Part shown: piece after piece, positions 53,270 to 60,188 of the stretch | Position numbering within the stretch: position 1 is the first letter of the stretch | Layout of the letters: each line of letters starts with the position of its first letter | Source: Chersky-840 sp963848335 | GTDB lineage: Bacteria > Actinomycetota > Acidimicrobiia > Acidimicrobiales > UBA8190 | Length of the DNA: 64,000 bases | Reading direction: 5' to 3' | Assembly: GCA_963848335.1 (NCBI GenBank) | Contig: CAWKDD010000003.1 | Coordinates: 496,001-560,000, forward strand | Position numbers and translations under genes: made by a program | The notes under the pieces: model-generated | Told to the model about the DNA's origin: nothing | Databases searched by the model: none | What the model saw: the letters and a program-made list of their open reading frames with translations, nothing else

Positions 53270-54949
53270 TCACGCAAGCGCAGGAGCAGCCGCCATGCCG
53301 ACCACCGGCACGTCGAGGGTCTTGGTGCCCATCGATCCCTCGTAGGTGGCGCTGCCGAAGCTGAACACACCGCCGTCGGCCGCCACCTCCCAGTACCCCT
53401 TGCCGTCGGGCGCCGCGGCGATTCCCACCACCGGCTTGGTCAGGGTCTTGGTGCCCATCGATCCGTAGTAGGTGGCGCTGCCGAAGCTGAACACGCCCCC
53501 GTCGGCCGCCACTTCCCAGTAGCCCTTGCCGTCGGGCGCCGCGGCGATTCCCACCACCGGCTTGGTCAGGGTCTTGGTGCCCATCGATCCGTAGTAGGTG
53601 GCGCTGCCGAAGCTGAACACGCCCCCGTCGGCCGCCACTTCCCAGTACCCCTTGCCGTCGGGCGCCGCGGCGATTCCCACCACCGGCTTGGTCAGGGTCT
53701 TGGTGCCCATCGATCCGTAGTAGGTGGCGCTGCCGAAGCTGAACACGCCCCCGTCGGCCGCCACCTCCCAGTAGCCCTTGCCGTCGGGCGCCGCGGCGAT
53801 TCCCACCACCGGCTTGGTCAGGGTCTTGGTGCCCATCGATCCGTAGTAGGTGGCGCTGCCGAAGCTGAACACGCCCCCGTCGGCCGCCACCTCCCAGTAG
53901 CCCTTGCCGTCGGGCGACGCCGCCATGCCCACCACCGGCGCGTCGAGGGTCTTGGTGCCCATGGAGCCCTCGTAGGTGGCGCTGCCGAAGCTGAACACAC
54001 CGCCGTCGGAGGCCGCCTCCCAATAGCCCTGACCGGTCGGGGTGACCGGAGGGGCAGGAGGAGCCGGGCAGGCGATGAAGGTGGCCACGACCGATCCGCT
54101 GCCGGTGGAAGAGGTGGTTCCATCGATGGTGGCGCCCGAGGGAGCCAGGTTCGACCCACCACCACCGCCCCCGCCGTCGGCAACTCCGTCATCGGCGCCG
54201 CCTCCGCCGCCGAAGTGTCCCCCTCCGCCCCCGCCGCTGGCGCCCACCAAGGTCTCTCCGGCGCCTCCGACCATGCCGACCCCGGCAGAGCCGGCGCCTG
54301 CACCCGTCCCGGCCGCTCCCGGCGCGCTCTGCGTCGCTCCGCCTCCGCCCGCCGTCGAATCACCGGGACCGGGATTGCCGTTCCCACCAGTAGCGCCTCC
54401 TGCGCCTCCCGCGGCGACGATCGGCGTTACGGCAAACATGTCTCCGAGCCCGCTCCCGCCCCCGCCGGCGGCGATGATGGTGGGGGTGAGCGCCGCACCG
54501 ACCGTGACGGCAGAGGCGCCCCCACCGCCCCCGGCCTCGTTGCCGGTGTCGCCACTGCCACCCACACCGCCGGACGCGACTCCCCCGCTCTGACCGGCGG
54601 TGAGCAATCCTCCCGCTCCACCGACCGCGACCTGGTAGCTCTCACCGGCGCTGACCGCCAGCGTCACCTCGACCTCACCGCCCAGGCCACCCGCTGTCCC
54701 GCCACCCTGGCCACCGGTGACGTTGAAGGTCACGTCGCACACACCGGCCGGCACGGACGCGGGCACCGTGGTGGTCGAGTCCGAGTACGTGACGGGAGAA
54801 GGGACCGAGCGCGGCGCGGCGGATGCCGTACTCGTGCCGACGACCAATCCCGCCACCGGAAGAGCGGCCAGAGCGGCGATCGGTCCCATCCGGAAGAGCT
54901 TCAGTCTCGTCGGGACCGCAGGGCTCTTCGGGCGCGATGATTCGGTCAT
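53270..54949 (-). CDS. Exported glycine-rich protein with six C-terminal 42-residue repeats
   Basis: A 559-residue protein. The ATG at 54949 follows AAGGAG by 9 bases, which decides the start over the longer reading. A signal peptide (RLKLFRMGPIAALAALPVAG, cleaved near TASA-APRS) is followed by a beta strand-like part and a Gly-rich domain (about 60-290, up to eight Gly in a row) of the Gly_rich_2 type. A Pro linker (CPAPPAPPVTP) leads to six repeats with the core DGGVFSFGSATY and GYWE. Repeats of this kind (GYWxxxxDGGxFxFG) occur in surface proteins of Acidimicrobiia and relatives; six could close into a beta-propeller. Function unknown; adhesion or matrix role is a guess. Confidence 0.85.
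   Translation of the reverse strand: MTESSRPKSPAVPTRLKLFRMGPIAALAALPVAGLVVGTSTASAAPRSVPSPVTYSDSTTTVPASVPAGVCDVTFNVTGGQGGGTAGGLGGEVEVTLAVSAGESYQVAVGGAGGLLTAGQSGGVASGGVGGSGDTGNEAGGGGGASAVTVGAALTPTIIAAGGGGSGLGDMFAVTPIVAAGGAGGATGGNGNPGPGDSTAGGGGATQSAPGAAGTGAGAGSAGVGMVGGAGETLVGASGGGGGGHFGGGGGADDGVADGGGGGGGSNLAPSGATIDGTTSSTGSGSVVATFIACPAPPAPPVTPTGQGYWEAASDGGVFSFGSATYEGSMGTKTLDAPVVGMAASPDGKGYWEVAADGGVFSFGSATYYGSMGTKTLTKPVVGIAAAPDGKGYWEVAADGGVFSFGSATYYGSMGTKTLTKPVVGIAAAPDGKGYWEVAADGGVFSFGSATYYGSMGTKTLTKPVVGIAAAPDGKGYWEVAADGGVFSFGSATYYGSMGTKTLTKPVVGIAAAPDGKGYWEVAADGGVFSFGSATYEGSMGTKTLDVPVVGMAAAPALA
53273..54028 (-). repeat. Six tandem 126-bp units (42 residues each)
   Basis: Units of 126 bp repeat without spacing. 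The first and last carry YEGS and TLD versions, while the four inner units (YYGS, TLTKPVVGIAAAPDGK) are nearly identical at the DNA level. The high identity implies recent duplication or gene conversion and makes copy number prone to change or mis-assembly. Confidence 0.9.
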
Positions 54950-55088
54950 TGCGACGTTCTCCTTCTGGGTCGCCAATTCCGGAATGGGTAGATTACGCAG
55001 CGTCGCCACGTCGCACGGGGATGGTCGGCGCGCCCTTCAACCCCGCTGCAGCGATGGCGTCCGGATCGCTGGATACGATGCTTCGCGC

Positions 55089-55469
55089 TCAGGCTAGACC
55101 CAGATGTCGTTCGATCATCTCGAGGCGCTGTCGCAGCTCGTGGACCTCGGCTTCGAGGGAACGGGCGTGGTCGAGCTGGCGTTGGATGCGTGGTGACTGA
55201 AGCGCCCGATCGAGCACGGCGGGGAGCGGCACGAGCCGTTGGGGACCATGCACCCCGGCCACCATGCGCGAGGGCAACTGGCCGGAGCGGTACCACGACC
55301 GCAGGGTGGAGCGGGCCACCCCGGTTGCGCCCGAGGCTTCCTCGAGAGTCACCCAGCCCTCCTCCTGCGGTTGTTCGGCGAGCTGGGCGAGCAGGTCGTC
55401 CCAATCGACCGTCGTCGCACCCTCCTCGGGCAGCACACCGCGTTCGGGGGTGTTCTCAGCTGTCACCAT
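55089..55469 (-). CDS. MerR/excisionase-type helix-turn-helix protein
   Basis: A 126-residue protein. A HTH at about 38-75 (WVTLEEASGATGVARSTLRS, then WYRSGQLPSRMVAG) fits the HTH_17/MerR type, and the C-terminus is a short coiled coil (HARSLEAEVHELRQRLEMIE), probably for dimerisation. The N-terminus is acidic. The ATG at 55469 is used. The start lies 51 bp from the divergent Clp-N gene, with an imperfect palindrome between, so it probably regulates both genes. Confidence 0.75.
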   Translation of the reverse strand: MVTAENTPERGVLPEEGATTVDWDDLLAQLAEQPQEEGWVTLEEASGATGVARSTLRSWYRSGQLPSRMVAGVHGPQRLVPLPAVLDRALQSPRIQRQLDHARSLEAEVHELRQRLEMIERHLGLA

Positions 55470-55475
55470 CCACCA

Positions 55476-55493
55476 CCCTATTAGATATCAGGG
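55476..55493. promoter_or_regulatory. Imperfect palindrome between the HTH and Clp-N genes
   Basis: CCCTATTAGATATCAGGG has CCCTxAT/ATxAGGG-like arms and is AT-rich inside a GC-rich region. It sits in the 51-bp gap between two divergent starts. A TTGACA at 55497-55502 follows. It is a candidate operator for the divergent HTH protein. Confidence 0.4.
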
Positions 55494-55520
55494 TCTTGAC
55501 AGGGTTCGTACTCTTGCCTC

Positions 55521-56363
55521 ATGTTCGAGCGATTCACGCCCCGCGCCCGCCGCGCCATCGTCGTCTCCCAGGAGGAGGCCAAGGCGCTCCATCACGACCT
55601 GATCAGGCCCGAGCACTTGCTGCTCGGTCTCGTGCAGGGCGACGGCATCGCCGCCAGGGCCCTGGGTCAGCTCGGCGTGAGCCTCGAAGAGCTGCGGGCC
55701 ACGGTGGAGGCGACCATCGAGCCTTCGCCGACCGACAACCTCGGATCCAAGGTCCCGTTCAGCCCCACGACCAAGAAGGCGCTGGAGCTGTCGCTACGCG
55801 AAGCGCTCAAGCTCGGCCACAACTACATCGGCACGGAGCATCTGGTGTTCGGCGCACTTCGGGTAGTCGAGGACGACGGCGACGTCGGCCGGCTCCTCGG
55901 GGTCGACGCCGACGAGGTACGAGCGCGGGTGACCGAGCTGATGCCGAAGGGCACGTCCTCGGCGCTCCCCCGGTCGCCAGCCGCAGCCGAGGCGACACGG
56001 CTGGCTCGTCAGTTTGCCGGCTCCGGGCCCATGACCACGGGCCACCTTGTCGCCGCCATCCTCACCGACGGGACATCCCAAGCCGGCAGGGCGCTCGCCG
56101 CACTCGGGGTGTCGATCGAATCGTTCGAAGCGCGACTGGCCGAGGTTCCTCTCCGGGAAACGAGCGACGCTGCGCCGCGCCCCCAGGTCGTCGAGATCAA
56201 GCTCGGCGAGACGACCACCACCATCGGCGATCCCGAGCTGGCAGCCACCCTCGGCGAGCTCTCCCCTGAACAGCTGCGCGCCGTGCTTCGCAGCGTTCTG
56301 GGAGCCAGTCCCGAACAGCCCGAGACCGGGTCGGAGCAAACCGGCGGGCAGCAGGGCCTCTGA
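55521..56363 (+). CDS. Stand-alone Clp N-terminal-domain protein (no ATPase)
   Basis: A 280-residue protein. FERFTPRARRAIVVSQEEA and RPEHLLLGLVQGDGIAARAL form the first Clp_N repeat (about 1-65); FSPTTKKALELSLREALKLG and IGTEHLVFGALR the second (about 78-125). A third, weaker copy follows (about 155-210: TRLARQFAG, TTGHLVAAIL). No Walker A or B motif exists, and the C-terminal 70 residues are low-complexity. In ClpC these repeats bind substrates and adaptors; alone they could act as an adaptor, decoy or regulator. The ATG at 55521 is used. It is divergent from the HTH gene. Confidence 0.85.
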   Translation: MFERFTPRARRAIVVSQEEAKALHHDLIRPEHLLLGLVQGDGIAARALGQLGVSLEELRATVEATIEPSPTDNLGSKVPFSPTTKKALELSLREALKLGHNYIGTEHLVFGALRVVEDDGDVGRLLGVDADEVRARVTELMPKGTSSALPRSPAAAEATRLARQFAGSGPMTTGHLVAAILTDGTSQAGRALAALGVSIESFEARLAEVPLRETSDAAPRPQVVEIKLGETTTTIGDPELAATLGELSPEQLRAVLRSVLGASPEQPETGSEQTGGQQGL

Positions 56364-56370
56364 CCATCAC

Positions 56371-56387
56371 GTAGCACATAGTGCTAC
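56371..56387. promoter_or_regulatory. Perfect palindromic operator of the toxin-antitoxin pair
   Basis: GTAGCAC-ATA-GTGCTAC has 7-bp arms and ends 10 bp before the antitoxin ATG. The GTGCTA/TAGCAC type arms and position are typical of Phd/YefM autoregulatory sites. Confidence 0.75.
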
Positions 56388-56397
56388 AGTGGTCGTC

Positions 56398-56652
56398 ATG
56401 GCTCGAGATATCACCCAACGCCAGCTCAGGAACGACAGCGGCGAGATCATGAGGGGATTGGACCGAGGTGAGACGTTCGTCGTCACCAGACATGGCGTAC
56501 CCGTGGGCGAGTTGACCCCGCTTCGGCGCCACAGATTCGTGAAGGCCGACACCGTCATCGCCATTTTCCGGGGTGCTCCGAGCGTCGACCTGGCCCGGCT
56601 TCGCGCCGACCTCGACAGCGTCGCGTCCCAGGATCCCAGCCCTCGTGCCTGA
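56398..56652 (+). CDS. Phd/YefM-type antitoxin
   Basis: An 84-residue protein with the Phd/YefM fold: ITQRQLRNDSGEIMRGLDRG, then ETFVVTRHGVPVGELTPL, the two-part signature of the N-terminal DNA-binding domain. The C-terminus (about 55-84) is short and probably wraps the toxin. The ATG at 56398 lies directly behind a perfect palindrome. It overlaps the toxin gene by 8 bp. Confidence 0.88.
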   Translation: MARDITQRQLRNDSGEIMRGLDRGETFVVTRHGVPVGELTPLRRHRFVKADTVIAIFRGAPSVDLARLRADLDSVASQDPSPRA

Positions 56653-57058
56653 ATCTCCACGCGCACAGCGGGGGGTCATCGACTCCTCGGTGGTCATCGA
56701 CCTCGAACAGCTCGAGGCTGGTCAGCTTCCTCTCGAGTTGGCCGTTAGCGCCATCACCATGGCAGAGCTCGCCGCCGGACCTCATGCGACCGGTGACGCC
56801 GACGAGCGGGCCCGGCGACAGGACCGATTGCAACGGGCAGAGGCAGCGTTCGATCCCCTCCCTTTCGACGGAGAGGCGGCTCGTGCCTATGGGCGAATCT
56901 ACGCAGCCGAATTGGCGAGCGGACGCAAGGCGCGTGGCACGCGAGCACTTGATCTTCTGATCGCGGCGACGGCCTGTGCCGCAAGACTTCCGATCTACAC
57001 GCGCAATCCTGAGGACTTCCAAAGTCTCGAGGGGCTTGTCGACGTCGTCGCGGTCTGA
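56645..57058 (+). CDS. PIN-domain (VapC-type) toxin ribonuclease
   Basis: A 137-residue PIN protein. The acidic active-site residues are visible: D13 (GVIDSSVVID), E41 (MAELAAG), D103 (RALDLLIAATA) and D124 (NPEDFQSL). VapC toxins cut tRNA or rRNA when the antitoxin decays. The GTG at 56645 overlaps the antitoxin gene by 8 bp, the usual tight coupling. The pairing of PIN toxin with a Phd-type antitoxin is common in actinobacteria. Confidence 0.9.
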   Translation: MPESPRAQRGVIDSSVVIDLEQLEAGQLPLELAVSAITMAELAAGPHATGDADERARRQDRLQRAEAAFDPLPFDGEAARAYGRIYAAELASGRKARGTRALDLLIAATACAARLPIYTRNPEDFQSLEGLVDVVAV

Positions 57059-57130
57059 ACGTCCGGTTGGTCAGCACGCGGTTTGCACAGCCCACTTCGC
57101 CCAAAAAAAGTTCCACCGGGTCAACCTCTT

Positions 57131-57146
57131 TTCGTGGGGGCGGAGG
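57131..57146. repeat. Left copy of 16-bp direct repeat flanking the IS (target duplication)
   Basis: TTCGTGGGGGCGGAGG stands directly before the TGT end of the insertion sequence. The same 16 bases occur directly after its ACA end, at 58410-58425, where they form part of the tRNA 3' end. Confidence 0.85.
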
Positions 57147-58409
57147 TGTCCGAAACCAGGACATAGGCGAGAGATGTGTCAAGACATAGGCGACACCGAT
57201 CTGGGGGTCTCCTATGGAAATGGGCCGCTACCTGGTTGAAGCGCACCTGCGGGAGGGGCGACCGGTTGCCGAGCTGGCCCGGGCCCACGGGGTCCACCCC
57301 AGTTGGATCTACCGGCTCCTGGCCCGCTACCGGGAGGAGGGCGAGGAGGGTCTCGTGCCCCGCTCGAGACGCCCGCACCACTTTCCGACCGCCACCGCCG
57401 ACGAGGTCGAGGACGAGATCGTCCTCTTGCGCAAGCAGCTGGCCGAGGAGGGACTGGACGCCGGGGCCGCCACTATTCATTTCCACCTGAGCAGGCGACA
57501 CCGGACCGCCCCCTCGGTGAGCACCATCACGCGGGTCCTGCGCCGGCGGGGCTGTGTGGTCCCCGAGCCCAAGAAGCGGCCCCGATCCAGCTTCATCCGG
57601 TTCCAGGCCGCGCTGGCCAACGAGTGCTGGCAGAGCGACATGACGCACTGGGCCCTGCGGGGGGAGCGGGGGGTGGAGATCGTGAACGTGATCGACGACC
57701 ACTCCCGAATGTGCGTGGGGGCCGTGGCGCTGCGGGTCACCAAGGCTCTCGACGTGGTGGAGATCTTCGAAAACGCCCGCCAGCACTACGGAACACCGGC
57801 CTCGGTGCTGACCGACAATGGGGCCATCTTCACGGCGAGGTACCGGGGCGGGAAGGCCGCCCTCGAGGTTGAGCTCGAGCGCCTGGGGGTGATCTGCAAG
57901 CACTCGAGTCCCTACCATCCCCAGACGTGTGGAAAAGTCGAACGCTTCCACCAGACCATGAAGAAATATCTGGCTAAGAAACCTCCGGCCCGCTCACTGC
58001 CGGAGCTGCAGCGCCAGATCGACGCCTTTGTCACCTATTACAACGAGTGCCGTCCCCATCGCGGCATCCGGCGGAGGATCCCCAAGGAGGTCTTCGATGC
58101 CAGCGTCAAGGCCCATCCCACCACCGTGGGCCCGAGCCACCTGCGCATCCGCCACGACAAGGTCGACACCTTTGGCAAGTTGACGCTTCGTTACGAGGGA
58201 AAACTCCGCCACATCGGGATGGGCGCCCGCTTCAAGGGCCAAGCAGTCGTGCTCATGATCGCCGACGCCGAGGTCCGGATCCTCACGCCCGATGGCGAAC
58301 CCCTGCGGATCCTCACCCTCGATCCCGCGCGGGATTACCACCCGCAATCTGTGGGCTGGACCTCTACGATGTCTTGACAGATGAGTCGCTGATGTCTCGA
58401 CACATCACA
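57147..58409 (+). mobile_element. IS481-family insertion sequence, complete, 1263 bp
   Basis: The element begins TGTCCGAAACC and ends with ACA, the family's TGT/ACA termini. Reading inward from both ends, GACAT occurs at bases 14-18 and GCGA at 21-24 on each side, so the terminal inverted repeats line up exactly. A second binding-site-like copy (TGTCAAGACAT) lies further inside each end. One transposase fills most of the element. It is bounded by a 16-bp direct repeat and has inserted just beyond the 3' end of the tRNA gene without breaking it. Confidence 0.88.
57214..58377 (+). CDS. IS481-family DDE transposase
   Basis: A 387-residue transposase. An N-terminal HTH (VAELARAHGVHPSWIYRLLA, about 18-37) precedes the integrase core with D142 (CWQSDMTHW), D201 (VLTDNGAIF) and E243 (GKVERFHQTMKK), the DDE triad. 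A small C-terminal beta-barrel-like part follows. No frameshift is seen, so the element could be active. It starts at the ATG 68 bases inside the left end. Confidence 0.93.
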   Translation: MEMGRYLVEAHLREGRPVAELARAHGVHPSWIYRLLARYREEGEEGLVPRSRRPHHFPTATADEVEDEIVLLRKQLAEEGLDAGAATIHFHLSRRHRTAPSVSTITRVLRRRGCVVPEPKKRPRSSFIRFQAALANECWQSDMTHWALRGERGVEIVNVIDDHSRMCVGAVALRVTKALDVVEIFENARQHYGTPASVLTDNGAIFTARYRGGKAALEVELERLGVICKHSSPYHPQTCGKVERFHQTMKKYLAKKPPARSLPELQRQIDAFVTYYNECRPHRGIRRRIPKEVFDASVKAHPTTVGPSHLRIRHDKVDTFGKLTLRYEGKLRHIGMGARFKGQAVVLMIADAEVRILTPDGEPLRILTLDPARDYHPQSVGWTSTMS

Positions 58410-58425
58410 TTCGTGGGGGCGGAGG
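58410..58425. repeat. Right copy of the 16-bp direct repeat (overlaps tRNA 3' end)
   Basis: TTCGTGGGGGCGGAGG directly follows the ACA end of the IS. Bases 58414-58425 are the discriminator base and 3' acceptor/T-stem part of the tRNA, so the duplication kept the tRNA intact. Confidence 0.85.
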
Positions 58426-58487
58426 GACTCGAACCCTCACTGGGGGCGTTTTAAGCGCCCTGCCTCTGCCGATTGGGCTACACCCCC
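58414..58487 (-). tRNA. tRNA with anticodon UAA (Leu codon UUA), short variable arm
   Basis: A 74-base cloverleaf on the minus strand. The acceptor stem is GGGGGTG/CGCCCCC with discriminator A and no encoded CCA; the D-arm is GCCC...GGC; the anticodon stem is GGGCG/CGCCC around the loop CTTAAAA, giving anticodon UAA; the variable loop is only CCAGT; the T-arm is GAGGG-TTCGAGT-CCCTC. Leucine tRNAs of bacteria normally have a long variable arm (class II), so the short loop is odd. It could be an atypical leucine tRNA, a decayed gene, or one with another charging identity. Confidence 0.8.
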
Positions 58488-58508
58488 GGCGTGCCGGCCA
58501 TCTCCCGG

Positions 58509-60053
58509 CTACCAGTGGTGGTGACCCAGGTTGACCGTCGTCGCCGTCGACTCCCATATAAGCCGCTCGGCCCGACGCGGGTCGTCCTCGACCGCCGCAT
58601 CGGGGCCGAGGATCATCGTGGGCCGACGGGCGCCGTCATAGGCGGGCCACAGCCCCACCGCGTCGCATGACGGGTCGCCGGCACGGGCGAAGGCGACCCA
58701 GGCGTGCTGCATCTGCTCGGAAAGCGATGTCGCCACCGGGCCCGCCCCGGTGAAGACCTGCACCGGCGGGTCCCCGACGGTCCCGAAGACGAAGGGCATC
58801 TCGAGCCCGTGACACGACCCGAACATCCCGCCCAGGAAGGGGGACTCCCACGTGAAGAGGTACGCGTACGTGTCGGCCTGGTACTTGGCGTGCGCGACGG
58901 CGAGCTCTTGCAGCGGCAGCCGGAACACGTAATCGGTCGTGACGGCGGTCCACAGGTCGCGACCGGTGACCGGCTCACCCCGGGCCAGGCGGGCGTGGCG
59001 GTAGGCGTCCACGATGTCACCGGCGGCCGGCCCCACCAGCCGGGCCAGGCGGCGGGCCACCACGGCGGCGTCGACGTCGGGGGCGCCGTGGTCGGCGGAG
59101 GTGAACAGGGCGCATTCGTCGCGAGTGGTGCCGACGAGAATGGGCACGGGAGCGGCCCTTCCTTCGACGATGGCGTCGCCGGGGGGACGGTCCAGGAACA
59201 CGCCGTCGACGACGGGGAGCAGAGCCATGGGCAGTCCGCCGTCGGCGGGCGCCTCCAGCGCCAGCTGCTGGGTCGCTGCCACCAGACGTTCGGCGGTCAC
59301 GTGGCGGAGCGTCCCCAGAGCACCGGTGGGGACCCCTACGTGCTCGGCAAGCCGCTCGGCGCGCCTGGTCGCCCATGACATGCTCGCCGTCGCCGGCGGC
59401 CCGCTCTGGATGACGGCGCGGTGGAAGAGCCCCGACGCGTCCGGTGCCGCCAGGAGCGTCGAGATGCTCATCGCCCCTGCCGACTCCCCGAACACGGTCA
59501 CGTTGTCGGGGTCTCCGCCGAACCCGGCGATGTTCTGCTTGACCCAACCGAGAGCCGCGATCTGATCGCGCAGGCTCCAGTTGCCGCTCCCGGCGCCTTG
59601 CTCGCTCGCCAGATCGGGGTGGGCGAGAAGTCCGAGCGCGCCCAGGCGGTAGTTGAGCGTCACCACGACCACACCCTTGGAGGCAAGGCGGTCGCCGGAG
59701 AACAGTGCGCTCGAACCCGAACCGGTCGTGAACCCTCCGCCGTGCAGCCAGACCATGACGGGCCGGCACCGGTCGTCGAGGGCCGGTGTCCACACATTGA
59801 GATTGAGGCAGTCCTCGTCGTAGGCGGTGGGATCGTCGGGGAAGCTGAAACCGGGGACCGGCGGGGTCTGGGGTGCGATGGGTCCCCAGGTCGACGCCGA
59901 CCGGGTCCCGGTCCAGGGCGCAGGGGGCTCGGCCGCCCTCCACCGGCCCTCGGGCCCGGTCACCCGGGCATAGGGCACGCCCCGGAACACCCAGATTCCG
60001 GCCTGGAGGACTCCTTGGAGCACCCCGGCCGTCGTGCGGGTCACGCCCTCCAC
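58509..60053 (-). CDS. Carboxylesterase type B
   Basis: A 514-residue alpha/beta-hydrolase of the type B carboxylesterase/cholinesterase family. FRGVPYARV, EDCLNLNVWTP and the oxyanion motif MVWLHGGGFTTGSG are followed by the nucleophile motif NVTVFGESAGAMS. The acid is likely in TRDECALFTS, and the His in SCHGLEMPFVFG. It would hydrolyse carboxylic esters, and no signal peptide is seen. The GTG at 60053 is the best start; another GTG lies 9 bases inside. It is transcribed toward the tRNA and IS. Confidence 0.9.
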   Translation of the reverse strand: MEGVTRTTAGVLQGVLQAGIWVFRGVPYARVTGPEGRWRAAEPPAPWTGTRSASTWGPIAPQTPPVPGFSFPDDPTAYDEDCLNLNVWTPALDDRCRPVMVWLHGGGFTTGSGSSALFSGDRLASKGVVVVTLNYRLGALGLLAHPDLASEQGAGSGNWSLRDQIAALGWVKQNIAGFGGDPDNVTVFGESAGAMSISTLLAAPDASGLFHRAVIQSGPPATASMSWATRRAERLAEHVGVPTGALGTLRHVTAERLVAATQQLALEAPADGGLPMALLPVVDGVFLDRPPGDAIVEGRAAPVPILVGTTRDECALFTSADHGAPDVDAAVVARRLARLVGPAAGDIVDAYRHARLARGEPVTGRDLWTAVTTDYVFRLPLQELAVAHAKYQADTYAYLFTWESPFLGGMFGSCHGLEMPFVFGTVGDPPVQVFTGAGPVATSLSEQMQHAWVAFARAGDPSCDAVGLWPAYDGARRPTMILGPDAAVEDDPRRAERLIWESTATTVNLGHHHW

Positions 60054-60188
60054 GGTCCTCCCCCACGCCTGAGCGGCCCTGGTCCGTGCCCCGGCCCGTA
60101 CGGGCAAGGTAGAGGCCACCCCGGGGAAGGTCAAGGAATGGGATGTGGGCCCTTCCCCGGGGACTCCCCCCTGGCTACTGTTGACAAA

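Noticed and set aside
53273..54028. Regular repeats resembling a CRISPR array
   Set aside because: The unit is 126 bp, has no spacers and is in frame within an exported protein. No cas genes are present.
52163..54940. A 925-residue plus-strand reading frame rich in His, Gly and Pro
   Set aside because: It is the antisense shadow of the TIGR03084 gene and the repeat protein and overlaps the MarR gene in another frame.
57131..58425. Direct repeats at a tRNA 3' end taken as attL/attR of an integrative element
   Set aside because: The repeats abut the exact TGT and ACA ends of an IS481 element, and no integrase lies between them, so a target duplication explains them better.
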